Positions 54,803-63,900 of a stretch of DNA of 64,000 nucleotides are shown piece by piece. The stretch is from positions 868,001-932,000 of the forward strand of contig NZ_CP076133.1 in the NCBI RefSeq assembly GCF_018736045.1, written 5' to 3'. The stretch comes from Flammeovirga yaeyamensis. GTDB lineage: Bacteria; Bacteroidota; Bacteroidia; Cytophagales; Flammeovirgaceae. The translations under genes were made by a program, and so were the position numbers. Numbering within the stretch: the stretch's first letter is position 1; every line of letters begins with the position of its first letter. The notes beneath the pieces were generated by a model. That model was not told the origin of the DNA and made no database searches. It saw only the letters and a list, made by a program, of their open reading frames with translations.

Positions 54803-57526
54803 ATGAAAACGATAATATTCACTGTATATACTATCTTTTTTTTAATGTGTGCATCGAATTCCTTTTCGAAAGATGTGGAAATCGGTGCATGCTACACCGA
54901 ATATCGTACCGATCCGGTAGGTATTGATGTGGAACAACCTCGTTTGACGTGGAAAATAAATTCGGAGAAATACAATGTGAAACAAACTGCTTACGAGATA
55001 AAAGCAGCAGCATCTTTATCGAATTTAAAAGAGAATAAAAACCTTTTGTGGAACTCTGGAAAAGTAACTTCAGAACGTTCGGTGAATGTGGTCTATAAAG
55101 GAGAGCAACTGAACTCTTCGGATAGGGTATATTGGCAAGTTCGTATTTGGGATAATCAAGGTAAAGCGACAGGGTGGAGCGCTCCGTCTTTTTGGGAAAT
55201 GGGCTTGATAAAAACGTCGGATTGGAAACAAGATTGGATTAGCATGTCAGAGGAAAAATCAGATAATTCCTTGCCTTGCCAATATTATAGAAACGAGTTT
55301 AAGGTATCAAAAAAAGTGCAATCCGCTAGAGTATATGTCACATCTTTAGGATTGTATCAACTCTTCATCAATGGAGAAAAAGTGGGGGACGAATTGTTCA
55401 CTCCTGGTTTTACGAGTTACAAGAAACGCATCCAATATCAGGTATATGATATCACTAAGCAGTTGAAAGAAAATAACGCCATAGGAGGTGTTGTTGGTGA
55501 TGGTTGGTACAGAGGAAATATCGGCTGGGAAGGAACAAAAGCGTATTATGGAGATCAATTGGGGTTGTTAGCTCAAATTCATATCAAATACTCTGATGGA
55601 ACGGAGGAGATTTTGGGAACAAATAAAAATTGGAAAACATCCTACGGACCGATCACATCTTCAGATATTTATAATGGTGAACGATACGATGCTAGAAAGG
55701 AAATGAAGGGTTGGAGTCAGATCAATTTTGATGATCAAGCATGGAGCAAAGTTGAAGTACTGAATCATTCAAAATCTATTTTAGTGGCATCTAATGGACT
55801 TCCTGTAAAAGCTATTCAGGAGATTACTCCTATCCAAAAAATAATAACGCCAAAAGGCGAAATGGTATTTGATTTAGGTCAGAACATTGTGGGTTGGGCT
55901 AGAATTAAATTAAAAGGTCAAAGAGGAGATAAAGTGACCCTCAAATTTGCTGAAGTTTTAGACAAAGAAGGAAACTTTTTTACAACGAATTTACGATCTG
56001 CAGAAGCAACAGATACTTATATTTTGAAAGGTGATGGAGAGGAAATTTTCGAACCTCATTTCACTTTTCATGGTTTCCGATACATCTCTGTTGAGGGTAA
56101 TCAAGAAATGAATTTGGAAGATGTTACAGGAGTGGTCATACATTCTGATATGAAATCGACAGGTTCTTTTGAATGTTCAAACCCTTTGATCAATCAGTTA
56201 CAAAGTAATATCAGATGGTCACAAAAAGATAACTTTTTAGATATTCCAACAGATTGTCCACAACGAGATGAAAGAGTGGGTTGGACTGGGGATACGCAGG
56301 TGTTTAGCATGACGGGTGCTTTCAATTTTAACGTGGCTCCTTTCTATACGAAATGGCTGATAGATTTGGCTTTAGACCAGCAAGAGGACGGGGAAGTACC
56401 GAATATTATTCCTGATATGTGGAACAATAAATTAGGAGGATCGACGGCGTGGGGAGATGCGGCTGTTATAGTGCCTTGGACGGTCTACAAAGTATATGGA
56501 GATCGACGTATTCTTGAAACCCAATACGAGAGTATGAAAAAATGGGTGATGTACATGAAACAAAGAGCCGGAGACGATTATTTGTGGAATGAAAAAAGGA
56601 AACATCATTGGGGAGATTGGTTAGCGTATCAATCAAATAATCCTTCTTATGCAGGAGCCGTGACCGAAAAAGATTTTATAGCTACAGCTTACTTCTATCA
56701 TAGCACTTCAATTTTGAGTAAAGTTGCATCAGTTTTAAATAAAGAAGCCGATCAAAAAGAATTTGAAGAGTTAGCAAAACTGATAAAAGGGGCATTTGTC
56801 AACGAATACATTACTCCTAATGGCAGACTAGTATCCAACACACAAACGGCCTATGCTTTGGCCATATCATTTGATTTGATACCAGAAGATCTCAAAGAAG
56901 CAGCAGCAAAATATTTTGCTGAGGACATCAAGAAGTTTAAGCATTTAACAACGGGTTTTGTGGGAACGCCTATTTTAAACCCATCACTTTCAAAAATAAA
57001 TCGAGACGATTTGGCTTTCATGCTACTTAATAGACAGGAATACCCAAGTTGGTTGTATCCGGTCACTCAAGGTACGACAACAATTTGGGAACGTTGGGAC
57101 ACGCAAAAACCGGATGGGACAATTATCGATGGTATGAACAGTTTTAACCATTATGCTTATGGTGCTATTGGAGAATGGTTGTACAGTCATGTTGCCGGAA
57201 TTCAAATCGATGAAAATCAACCTGGTTACAAACATATTGTATTTTCTCCACATGTAGGGGGAGGTTTGACAAGTAGCAAAGCCGAGTTGGATACTTTCTA
57301 TGGGAAAGCGGCATCAGAATGGACAATTGTTGAGAATACGATGCAATATCATATTCGTGTACCTGTAAATACTACAGCAACAGTGAACCTTCCGAATGCT
57401 TCAGATAAAGAGATTATCATTAAAAATAAAAAAGGCAAAGTAATACGATTAAACGATTTAAGTGATTTAGGATCGGGAGATTATTACTTTGAATATACTT
57501 ACCAAACGAAAACGAAAAATTTATAA
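54803..57526 (+). CDS. GH78 alpha-L-rhamnosidase
   Basis: About 907 residues from the ATG at 54803. The reading frame is open further upstream and overlaps the GH105 gene, but only this ATG gives a signal peptide (MKTIIFTVYTIFFLMC, possible lipobox). Order: fibronectin-like N domain (CYTEYRTDPVGIDVEQPRLTW), rhamnosidase N domain (VTSLGLYQLFINGEKVGDE), concanavalin-like domain, (alpha/alpha)6 barrel with D484-C-P-Q-R-D-E490 and GWTGDTQ as the acidic catalytic region, and GTTTIWERWD. Hydrolyses terminal alpha-L-rhamnose. The rhaM gene follows after 31 bases, which ties the product sugar to L-rhamnose. Confidence 0.95.
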   Translation: MKTIIFTVYTIFFLMCASNSFSKDVEIGACYTEYRTDPVGIDVEQPRLTWKINSEKYNVKQTAYEIKAAASLSNLKENKNLLWNSGKVTSERSVNVVYKGEQLNSSDRVYWQVRIWDNQGKATGWSAPSFWEMGLIKTSDWKQDWISMSEEKSDNSLPCQYYRNEFKVSKKVQSARVYVTSLGLYQLFINGEKVGDELFTPGFTSYKKRIQYQVYDITKQLKENNAIGGVVGDGWYRGNIGWEGTKAYYGDQLGLLAQIHIKYSDGTEEILGTNKNWKTSYGPITSSDIYNGERYDARKEMKGWSQINFDDQAWSKVEVLNHSKSILVASNGLPVKAIQEITPIQKIITPKGEMVFDLGQNIVGWARIKLKGQRGDKVTLKFAEVLDKEGNFFTTNLRSAEATDTYILKGDGEEIFEPHFTFHGFRYISVEGNQEMNLEDVTGVVIHSDMKSTGSFECSNPLINQLQSNIRWSQKDNFLDIPTDCPQRDERVGWTGDTQVFSMTGAFNFNVAPFYTKWLIDLALDQQEDGEVPNIIPDMWNNKLGGSTAWGDAAVIVPWTVYKVYGDRRILETQYESMKKWVMYMKQRAGDDYLWNEKRKHHWGDWLAYQSNNPSYAGAVTEKDFIATAYFYHSTSILSKVASVLNKEADQKEFEELAKLIKGAFVNEYITPNGRLVSNTQTAYALAISFDLIPEDLKEAAAKYFAEDIKKFKHLTTGFVGTPILNPSLSKINRDDLAFMLLNRQEYPSWLYPVTQGTTTIWERWDTQKPDGTIIDGMNSFNHYAYGAIGEWLYSHVAGIQIDENQPGYKHIVFSPHVGGGLTSSKAELDTFYGKAASEWTIVENTMQYHIRVPVNTTATVNLPNASDKEIIIKNKKGKVIRLNDLSDLGSGDYYFEYTYQTKTKNL

Positions 57527-57557
57527 TTTCAGATTAACGCTTAACTAATAACAACAC

Positions 57558-57872
57558 ATGAAAAAAACACTCGCTTTTAAAATGAAGCTCAAGCCTGGAA
57601 TGAAGGAAGAGTACACTGAACGACACAACAAAATTTGGCCAGAATTAAAGAATCTTTTAGAGCAATACGGCGTTTGCGAATATTTTATTTATTTGGATGA
57701 AGAGACAGATACTTTATTTGCCTTTCAGAAAGTAGTGGGTGACATGAACTCCCAAGAATTGGGGCATTATCAGATTGTAAAAAAGTGGTGGAAATATATG
57801 TCGGATATTATGGAAACAAACGAAGATTTATCGCCAATATCTCAACCATTAGAAGAAGTGTTTAATATGTAA
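57558..57872 (+). CDS. rhaM: L-rhamnose mutarotase
   Basis: 104 residues, cytosolic. RhaM interconverts the alpha and beta anomers of L-rhamnose so that isomerase can use the sugar. The small ferredoxin-like fold is recognised by FKMKLKPGMKEEYTERHNKIWPEL, with the catalytic His at H23, and by the YFIYLDEETDTLFAF strand and the KKWWKYMSDIME tail with its paired Trp. Full family length. Its place right after an alpha-L-rhamnosidase is direct evidence that L-rhamnose is a product of this locus. No rhaA, rhaB or rhaD lies in the window. Confidence 0.95.
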   Translation: MKKTLAFKMKLKPGMKEEYTERHNKIWPELKNLLEQYGVCEYFIYLDEETDTLFAFQKVVGDMNSQELGHYQIVKKWWKYMSDIMETNEDLSPISQPLEEVFNM

Positions 57873-57879
57873 TCCATTG

Positions 57880-59007
57880 ATGATGAAGATTTATAATACA
57901 GTTTTACTCTATTTTTTGATATCAGTAAGTACCATCTTTGGACAACAAAGCAATACTTATTTATTCCTCGGATCTTATACTGATGGTGAAATTGGGAATG
58001 GTATTTTAGTTTATCAATTTGATACTTTATCGGGAAAATTAACAGAAGTAGAAAGAGTAGGTGGTTTAGTAAATTCCTCATTCTTAACGCTTTCACCAAA
58101 TGGAAAATATCTTTATGCTTGTACAGATACTCGATTAAAAACACATGGTTCTGTTACTTCATTTGAGATCGATAGTTTGTCTGGAAAACTTACTTTACTA
58201 AATAAACAAACCACCAAAGCAAGAAATCCCGTTCATGTTACCGTAAGTAAGAACAATAAACATGTCATTGTGTCTAATTATACAGATGCAAGTATCAGTT
58301 TTTTTGAGTGTAATGAAGATGGAAGCTTACAACCCATTTCTCAATTTTTGGAGTTTGAAGGAAGTAGTAAAATCAAAGGAAGACAAGATGAAGCACACTT
58401 ACATTCCAGTACATTTAGTCCCGATGGATTGTTTGTATTTTCACCCGATTTAGGGAGTGATAAAATCCGTGTCATGAAATATGAAAATTCATTGATTGAA
58501 ATCGACAAGTTTACTGTAAATACAGAACAAGGTGCAGGTCCAAGACACTTTGTTTTTCACCCCTATTTAAAGTTGGCTTATTGTATTGACGAGTTAAGTG
58601 GGGAAGTTTCACAATATGCTTACAAAGAAGGTGAATTGAAAAATATCAAAAAGTACAAATCGTATAAAAAGAATCATAAAGAGTATGCATCAGCAGATAT
58701 TCATATTTCTCCTGATGGAAGATTTTTATACGCATCAAATCGAATAGCAGAAAATTCATTATCAATTTTTGAAATTGATCAAGAAAATGGTGAACTGCTC
58801 ATTAAAGGGCATCAATCTACTTTAGGAAAAATACCAAGAAGTTTTGTGATTGATCCCACTGGAAATTTTTTGATAGTAGCGAACAAAGAATCCAATAATC
58901 TTATTGTATTTAGAAGAAATAATATAAATGGACAGTTGTTAAAGGTAAGTGAGGTAAAAGGATTGAATAGTCCATCTAGTTTGAAAATGAGAAAATATAG
59001 TAGATAG
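57880..59007 (+). CDS. Exported lactonase-like seven-bladed beta-propeller
   Basis: About 375 residues. Start at ATG 57880 or 57883 (a TTG precedes); signal peptide ends near TIFGQQ. The repeated blade pattern (FLTLSPNGKYLYACTDT, HISPDGRFLYASNR, VIDPTGNFLIVANKESNNLIVF) is that of the lactonase family related to 6-phosphogluconolactonase (Pgl). The family hydrolyses sugar lactones, but many members are uncharacterised. Export to the periplasm rules out a pentose-phosphate role. It follows rhaM by 7 bases, so a sugar-acid lactone from rhamnose or a uronate is a possible substrate. Last gene of the transcript, closed by a hairpin. Confidence 0.85.
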   Translation: MMKIYNTVLLYFLISVSTIFGQQSNTYLFLGSYTDGEIGNGILVYQFDTLSGKLTEVERVGGLVNSSFLTLSPNGKYLYACTDTRLKTHGSVTSFEIDSLSGKLTLLNKQTTKARNPVHVTVSKNNKHVIVSNYTDASISFFECNEDGSLQPISQFLEFEGSSKIKGRQDEAHLHSSTFSPDGLFVFSPDLGSDKIRVMKYENSLIEIDKFTVNTEQGAGPRHFVFHPYLKLAYCIDELSGEVSQYAYKEGELKNIKKYKSYKKNHKEYASADIHISPDGRFLYASNRIAENSLSIFEIDQENGELLIKGHQSTLGKIPRSFVIDPTGNFLIVANKESNNLIVFRRNNINGQLLKVSEVKGLNSPSSLKMRKYSR

Positions 59008-59108
59008 ATAAAAGAAATTTTTGATTTAATATTAGTAGTTAATAGCAAGTGATAATGTGGCTACTTGATCTTTTAAAATAAGATATCAATTTAATAGTTT
59101 TGAAATAG

Positions 59109-59137
59109 GCATAAAACAGTTGTTTTATGCTTATTTT
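59109..59137 (+). terminator. Rho-independent-type terminator
   Basis: Perfect 10-bp stem GCATAAAACA / TGTTTTATGC with a two-base loop, followed by TTATTTTTCT. Ends the GH3-to-lactonase operon. Confidence 0.85.
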
Positions 59138-59186
59138 TCTATCACACTTTTTTATTTACCAAACGACTAAAATTTATAATATCATT

Positions 59187-59231
59187 TTGTGCAAATAATT
59201 CCCATATTGTGCATTTATAGTCAATTGTACG
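59187..59231 (+). promoter_or_regulatory. Three tandem TTGTGCA/TTGTACG repeats before the permease
   Basis: TTGTGCA at 59187 and 59207, and TTGTACG at 59225, are spaced 20 and 18 bases, i.e. about two helical turns. All are 70-110 bases before the ATG. Direct repeats on one DNA face suit a dimeric AraC-type activator such as an HTCS output domain. Related heptamers stand before other genes of the locus. Confidence 0.45.
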
Positions 59232-59296
59232 TTTATTTTATTTGTATAAGGAGAAGCAACTGATTTTTTAATAAATAACGACAGAATTAGAATAGT

Positions 59297-60727
59297 ATGA
59301 GTCAATATGTAATGGATGAAAAAGTCGAGGTGATCAAACAAGGCTTAGAAGATAATAATGGAGGTGAATTTGAAAGAGAACCTGTACCATCATCAAAATT
59401 AAAAGGATGGAAAAGTTTTGTCGGTATGTATGCCGGAGAACACGCAGCAGGTACTGAGTTTATGATTGGTCCTCTATTTCTAACAGCAGGGGTAAGTGCC
59501 TTCGATTTGATAGTGGGTTTACTATTAGGTAACCTTTTAGCAGTACTTTCTTGGCGATATTTAACTTCAGAAGTGGCTGTGAAAAATAGGTTGACTTTAT
59601 ATTATCAATTAGAAAAAATTGCAGGAAGAAAATTAGTGATTGGCTATAATCTAGCCAATGGAATTTTATTCTGTTTTCTTGCTGGCTCAATGATCACAGT
59701 ATCTGCAACAGCGGTCGGAATACCATTTAATTTAGAGATGCCAAAACTTACGGATACCATGCCGAACAGTGGAATGTGGGTAGCGATAGTGTTGGTCATC
59801 GGTATTGTAATATCATTAATTGCTTCTAAAGGTTATGAAACGGTATCTAAAGCAGCTAATTGGATGTCACCTATTATTGTATTGGCCTTTTTTGTTTCAG
59901 GTATCGTAGCATTAAATCAGTTAGGCGTAGATAGTGTGGATAAATTTTGGGCAATTTGGGGAGATGGAGGAGAACCATTTAAAGGACAAACCAAATTTAC
60001 TTTTTGGCATGTAGTGATCTGGTCTTGGTTTGCAAATGGAGCAATGCACATCGGTATGTCAGACCTTTCTGTTTTCCGCTTTGCAAAGTCAGCTAAAAGT
60101 GGTTGGGCTACTGCAGCAGGTATGTATGTTGGGCATTATATGGCATGGATTGCAGCAGCTCTATTGTATGCAGTTTATTTAAAATCTCCCGAAGCCATGG
60201 GTTATTTAAATAATGGAGAAGCACCTCCAGTAGCACCAGGTCCATTAGCTTATAATGCTATCGGAGTATTAGGTATTGTTGCAGTAGTATTGGCAGGATG
60301 GACAACAGCCAACCCTACGATTTATAGAGCCGGATTAGCTTTCCAAGGCATAATGCCGAAACTATCTACTTTTTGGGTAACAATTATAGCGGGAACAGTA
60401 GCAACAATTGCAGGTTTATTCCCAGCTTTTGCAATGAAATTGTTAGGTTTCGTGGCCTTATATGGATTTATACTTTCGCCATTTGGAGCAATCATCGTGT
60501 TTGAACACTTTTTTGCTAAGAAGATGGGTATTACAAAAAATTATGCTGAAGTGGCAGGAATAAAATTTAATATGTCAGTGTTTTTAGCATGGCTTATTAG
60601 TTTTGGCTTGTTTTACTTTATCTCGGTTCAATTCGATGTTTTCTTATCTTTTGTCACATTACCAGCATGGTTACTTTGCGGAGTATTATACTTAGTGTTT
60701 AGTAAGTACACGCAAAAAAGTAATTGA
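59297..60727 (+). CDS. NCS1-like (cytosine/purine permease family) membrane transporter
   Basis: 476 residues with about 12 hydrophobic helices in the inner membrane. Typical early motif GWKSFVGMYAGEHAAGTEFMIGPLFL, where NCS1 symporters place their substrate and sodium sites in helix 1. Unwound Gly-rich segments (GNLLAVLSWR, GWTTANPTIYRAG) recur. NCS1 proteins usually carry nucleobases, hydantoins or vitamins. Its place right after rhaM and the lactonase, with tandem operator-like repeats upstream, suggests that it may instead import a product of this locus. That is inference only. Single-gene transcript, closed by a long inverted repeat. Confidence 0.8.
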   Translation: MSQYVMDEKVEVIKQGLEDNNGGEFEREPVPSSKLKGWKSFVGMYAGEHAAGTEFMIGPLFLTAGVSAFDLIVGLLLGNLLAVLSWRYLTSEVAVKNRLTLYYQLEKIAGRKLVIGYNLANGILFCFLAGSMITVSATAVGIPFNLEMPKLTDTMPNSGMWVAIVLVIGIVISLIASKGYETVSKAANWMSPIIVLAFFVSGIVALNQLGVDSVDKFWAIWGDGGEPFKGQTKFTFWHVVIWSWFANGAMHIGMSDLSVFRFAKSAKSGWATAAGMYVGHYMAWIAAALLYAVYLKSPEAMGYLNNGEAPPVAPGPLAYNAIGVLGIVAVVLAGWTTANPTIYRAGLAFQGIMPKLSTFWVTIIAGTVATIAGLFPAFAMKLLGFVALYGFILSPFGAIIVFEHFFAKKMGITKNYAEVAGIKFNMSVFLAWLISFGLFYFISVQFDVFLSFVTLPAWLLCGVLYLVFSKYTQKSN

Positions 60728-60803
60728 TATTTTCAACTAGAAAATAAATAGCAGAATCAGATAGATTGTGTTGAAAACGCACTAAAAAATGACGGTTAAA
60801 TAA

Positions 60804-60888
60804 AATAATGTAGTTCAACTAATATGAGATTATTCTAATGCATTTCAACTCATTGCATGATTTATTCTCTGATTTTAACTACATTATT
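60804..60888. repeat. Long inverted repeat between permease and HTCS 2
   Basis: Perfect 12-bp arms AATAATGTAGTT (60804-60815) and AACTACATTATT (60877-60888). The ~60-base interior can fold further around ATGCA...TGCAT. No clear T tract follows. It could end the permease transcript or be a regulatory structure. Confidence 0.65.
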
Positions 60889-60982
60889 CTAATATTTCTT
60901 ATCATCATTTTGGGTTATTCACCTTATTTAAATTATATTTAATTAACATTTATTATTTGTGACCAGTAAACTATTCAACTGA

Positions 60983-63900
60983 ATGTTTAATTACCGATTT
61001 TTTTATTTATACTGTCTACTAACATTGATGTGCATTACTTTTCATTCTAAAAATGTCTATGGTCAACATCAATTCAACTACTTCAGACACATTTCCACCT
61101 CTGAAGGGTTTTCTCTTAACTCTGTGAACGCCATTGATCAAGACGAAATGGGGTTTATTTGGTTTGGTACCCGTAATGGCTTGATGCGATACGATGGAGT
61201 CGATTTAAAAGTGATGTTAAGGGAAGAGGAAGACTTAAAATGGCAAGGAGTCAACGATATTTTTGATATTGATATTGACTCTAAAGGAGATATATTGATT
61301 GGCTCTAGAAGAGGATTTAAGAAATATTCTCCAAGTGCAGAAGCAATTGAACCTTTGAAGCTAAATAAACCTGACTCTTATTTTACTAGAAGAATTTTTG
61401 ATGTACTAAATATTGATGAAAATCAATCGCTTTTAGGTACCGAGGCAGGTGTAGATGTGTACCTTGCAAAGGAGAATAAATTGGTATCCAATAAGCATAA
61501 AGAAAATAATAAAGAAACATTAAGTTCTAACAAAATAACCACTATTTATCGTGCTCCAGATAGTACTATCTGGGTGGGTACCCACAATGGTCTAAACAAA
61601 TTAATTAGTAACAAAAATGGAGTATTAAGTTTTAAGAGATATATGGCCTACAGGTCTTCTAATATCTTGGTAAATGCGGTATTAAAAGATAGAAAAGGGA
61701 ATATTTGGGCGGGAACTTCCAAAGGACTGTTTGTATTGAGAAAGGAAGCAAAAGTGTTTAAACGATTTGATAAAATCACTTCTCAATCTTTGACGAGTAA
61801 CATTATTCGTTGCTTAACTCTAGATCATCAAGATAGGTTATGGGTAGGAACTTATGATGGATTGAATATTATTGATAAAGAGTTCAATCTAATTGCCAAA
61901 GTAAACCACGATCCACAAAACAGTAACGGTCTTACTGGAAATAATATTCGATCTTTATTTACTGATGTAAACGGAGGAATATGGATTGCCACTTATTTTG
62001 GAGGCGTTAATTATTGGTCAGATAAACTGATGAGCTTTGAGAAATTTGATGAAAGAAATGGTACTCAATTAGGTTACAATGTAGTGAACTCTATAGTTAA
62101 CGGAGATAACAATACAATTTATTTTGGTACTGAAGGTGGTGGAATTACAATTTACGATTCTAAAAATCGAACTTTCTCAAAAATCGATGAGCTTTCTTAC
62201 AGACATCCGATCGGTGGAGTGAAAACTTTATTGAGTGAAGGCAACGGAAAAGTTTGGTTAGGTACGTTTGATAGGGGTTTAGTACATCTAAACTTAAAAA
62301 CGAAACAACATAAAGAATACAGATACGATATTGATAATCCAACATCAATTTCATCAGATAAATTGATTTCATTACAGAAAGCTGAAGATGGAAACTTATG
62401 GGTGGGTACCATTAATGGAGGATTGAATCTATTGGATATCAAAAAGAATACCTTCACGCAATTTAAAGCAAACGATTCCATTCCAAAAATTGCACATAAT
62501 AATGTCCGTTCATTAATGTTGAGTAGCAAAGGAGATCTATATGTTGGCACAGGTTTAGGTATCTCGATGTTAACAAAAAAGAGCTACCTAAATAGAAAGA
62601 TGGACTTCCAATTTATTGCAATGGAAGAAGGAGTGAATAAGAATCCTTACATTAATGACATTATAGAAACCAATGATGGAAATATATGGGTAGGTACGCT
62701 TAGTTCGGGTTTATACTCAATTATCGGTAATAAATTAACACCCGTTCATCTAAAAAATATTACTTCTGTGTATTCCATTGTTGAGGGAAAAAATGATCAC
62801 AGGTTATGGATGAGTACAGAGAAAGGTATTGTATCCTATGATTTCAAATCAGGTGAACAAAAAATATTTAACAGTGATAATGGAGTTTCACCTAATGAGT
62901 TCAATAGAGGTTCTCGTTTTATTGATACTGATGGAAAAATCTATTTTGGAGGTGCATCTGGCGTAACCTCTTTTCATCCTTCTTTATTAGGAAAACAAAA
63001 CGAATATGCTCCTGATGTTGTTTTAAGCGGCATCAGCTTGTTTGGTAATGACATAAAAACGGGAGATGAATATGGAATACTAGATCAATCTATTGAATTC
63101 ACTGATGAAATCACCTTAGATTATGATCAACATATATTTACGATTTCCTTTTCAATGCCTAATTATACATTCCCCGATAACAAGGCATACTCTTATCGTA
63201 TGTTGGGATTGGATGATGCTTGGATAAAAACAACAAACAATAATGTATCATATGCTATTCAGAAAGGAGGAGACTACATATTTGAAGTAAAAGGATACAA
63301 CAGTCATGGGGTAGAATCAGATAATGTTACTCGACTAAAAGTACATTTAAAAAGTGCTCCTTGGTTAACAACATGGGCATATATCCTCTATTCAATTGTC
63401 CTTATTGGTATTGTTGGATTGATCACTTACTTCTTTAGATCGAGAATTTATTTAGAGCATAAATTAGAAATGGAATCTCAGGAGTTGGTACATCAACAAG
63501 AAATCCATCAGCAAAAACTGAGATTCTTTACTAATATTTCACACGAATTCAGGACACCACTTACATTAATTTCTGGACCATTAGAAAAGTTAATATCAGA
63601 GTATAAAGGACCAAGTAATGTTTATAAGCAACTGCTTGTGATTAAGCAGAATACAGATCAGTTGTTTAAACTGATTAATGAGTTAATGGACTTTAGAAAA
63701 CTGGAGAATAACCAAGTTCAGTTGAAGGCAGCCAAAGGGAATATTGTCAAATTCATTCAAGAAATTTATTTGTCATTTTCTCAGCAAGCCAACCTTCGTT
63801 CTATTGAGTATACCTTTGATGCAAAAGAGGAAGAAATTGATCTTTATTACGATAGAGACCAATTAGAAAAAGTAATGTATAATCTTATTTCTAATGCATT

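Noticed and set aside
62197-62550. Antisense open frame of 117 codons inside HTCS 2
   Set aside because: Shadow of the Reg_prop repeats of the regulator, which runs in frame to the window end.
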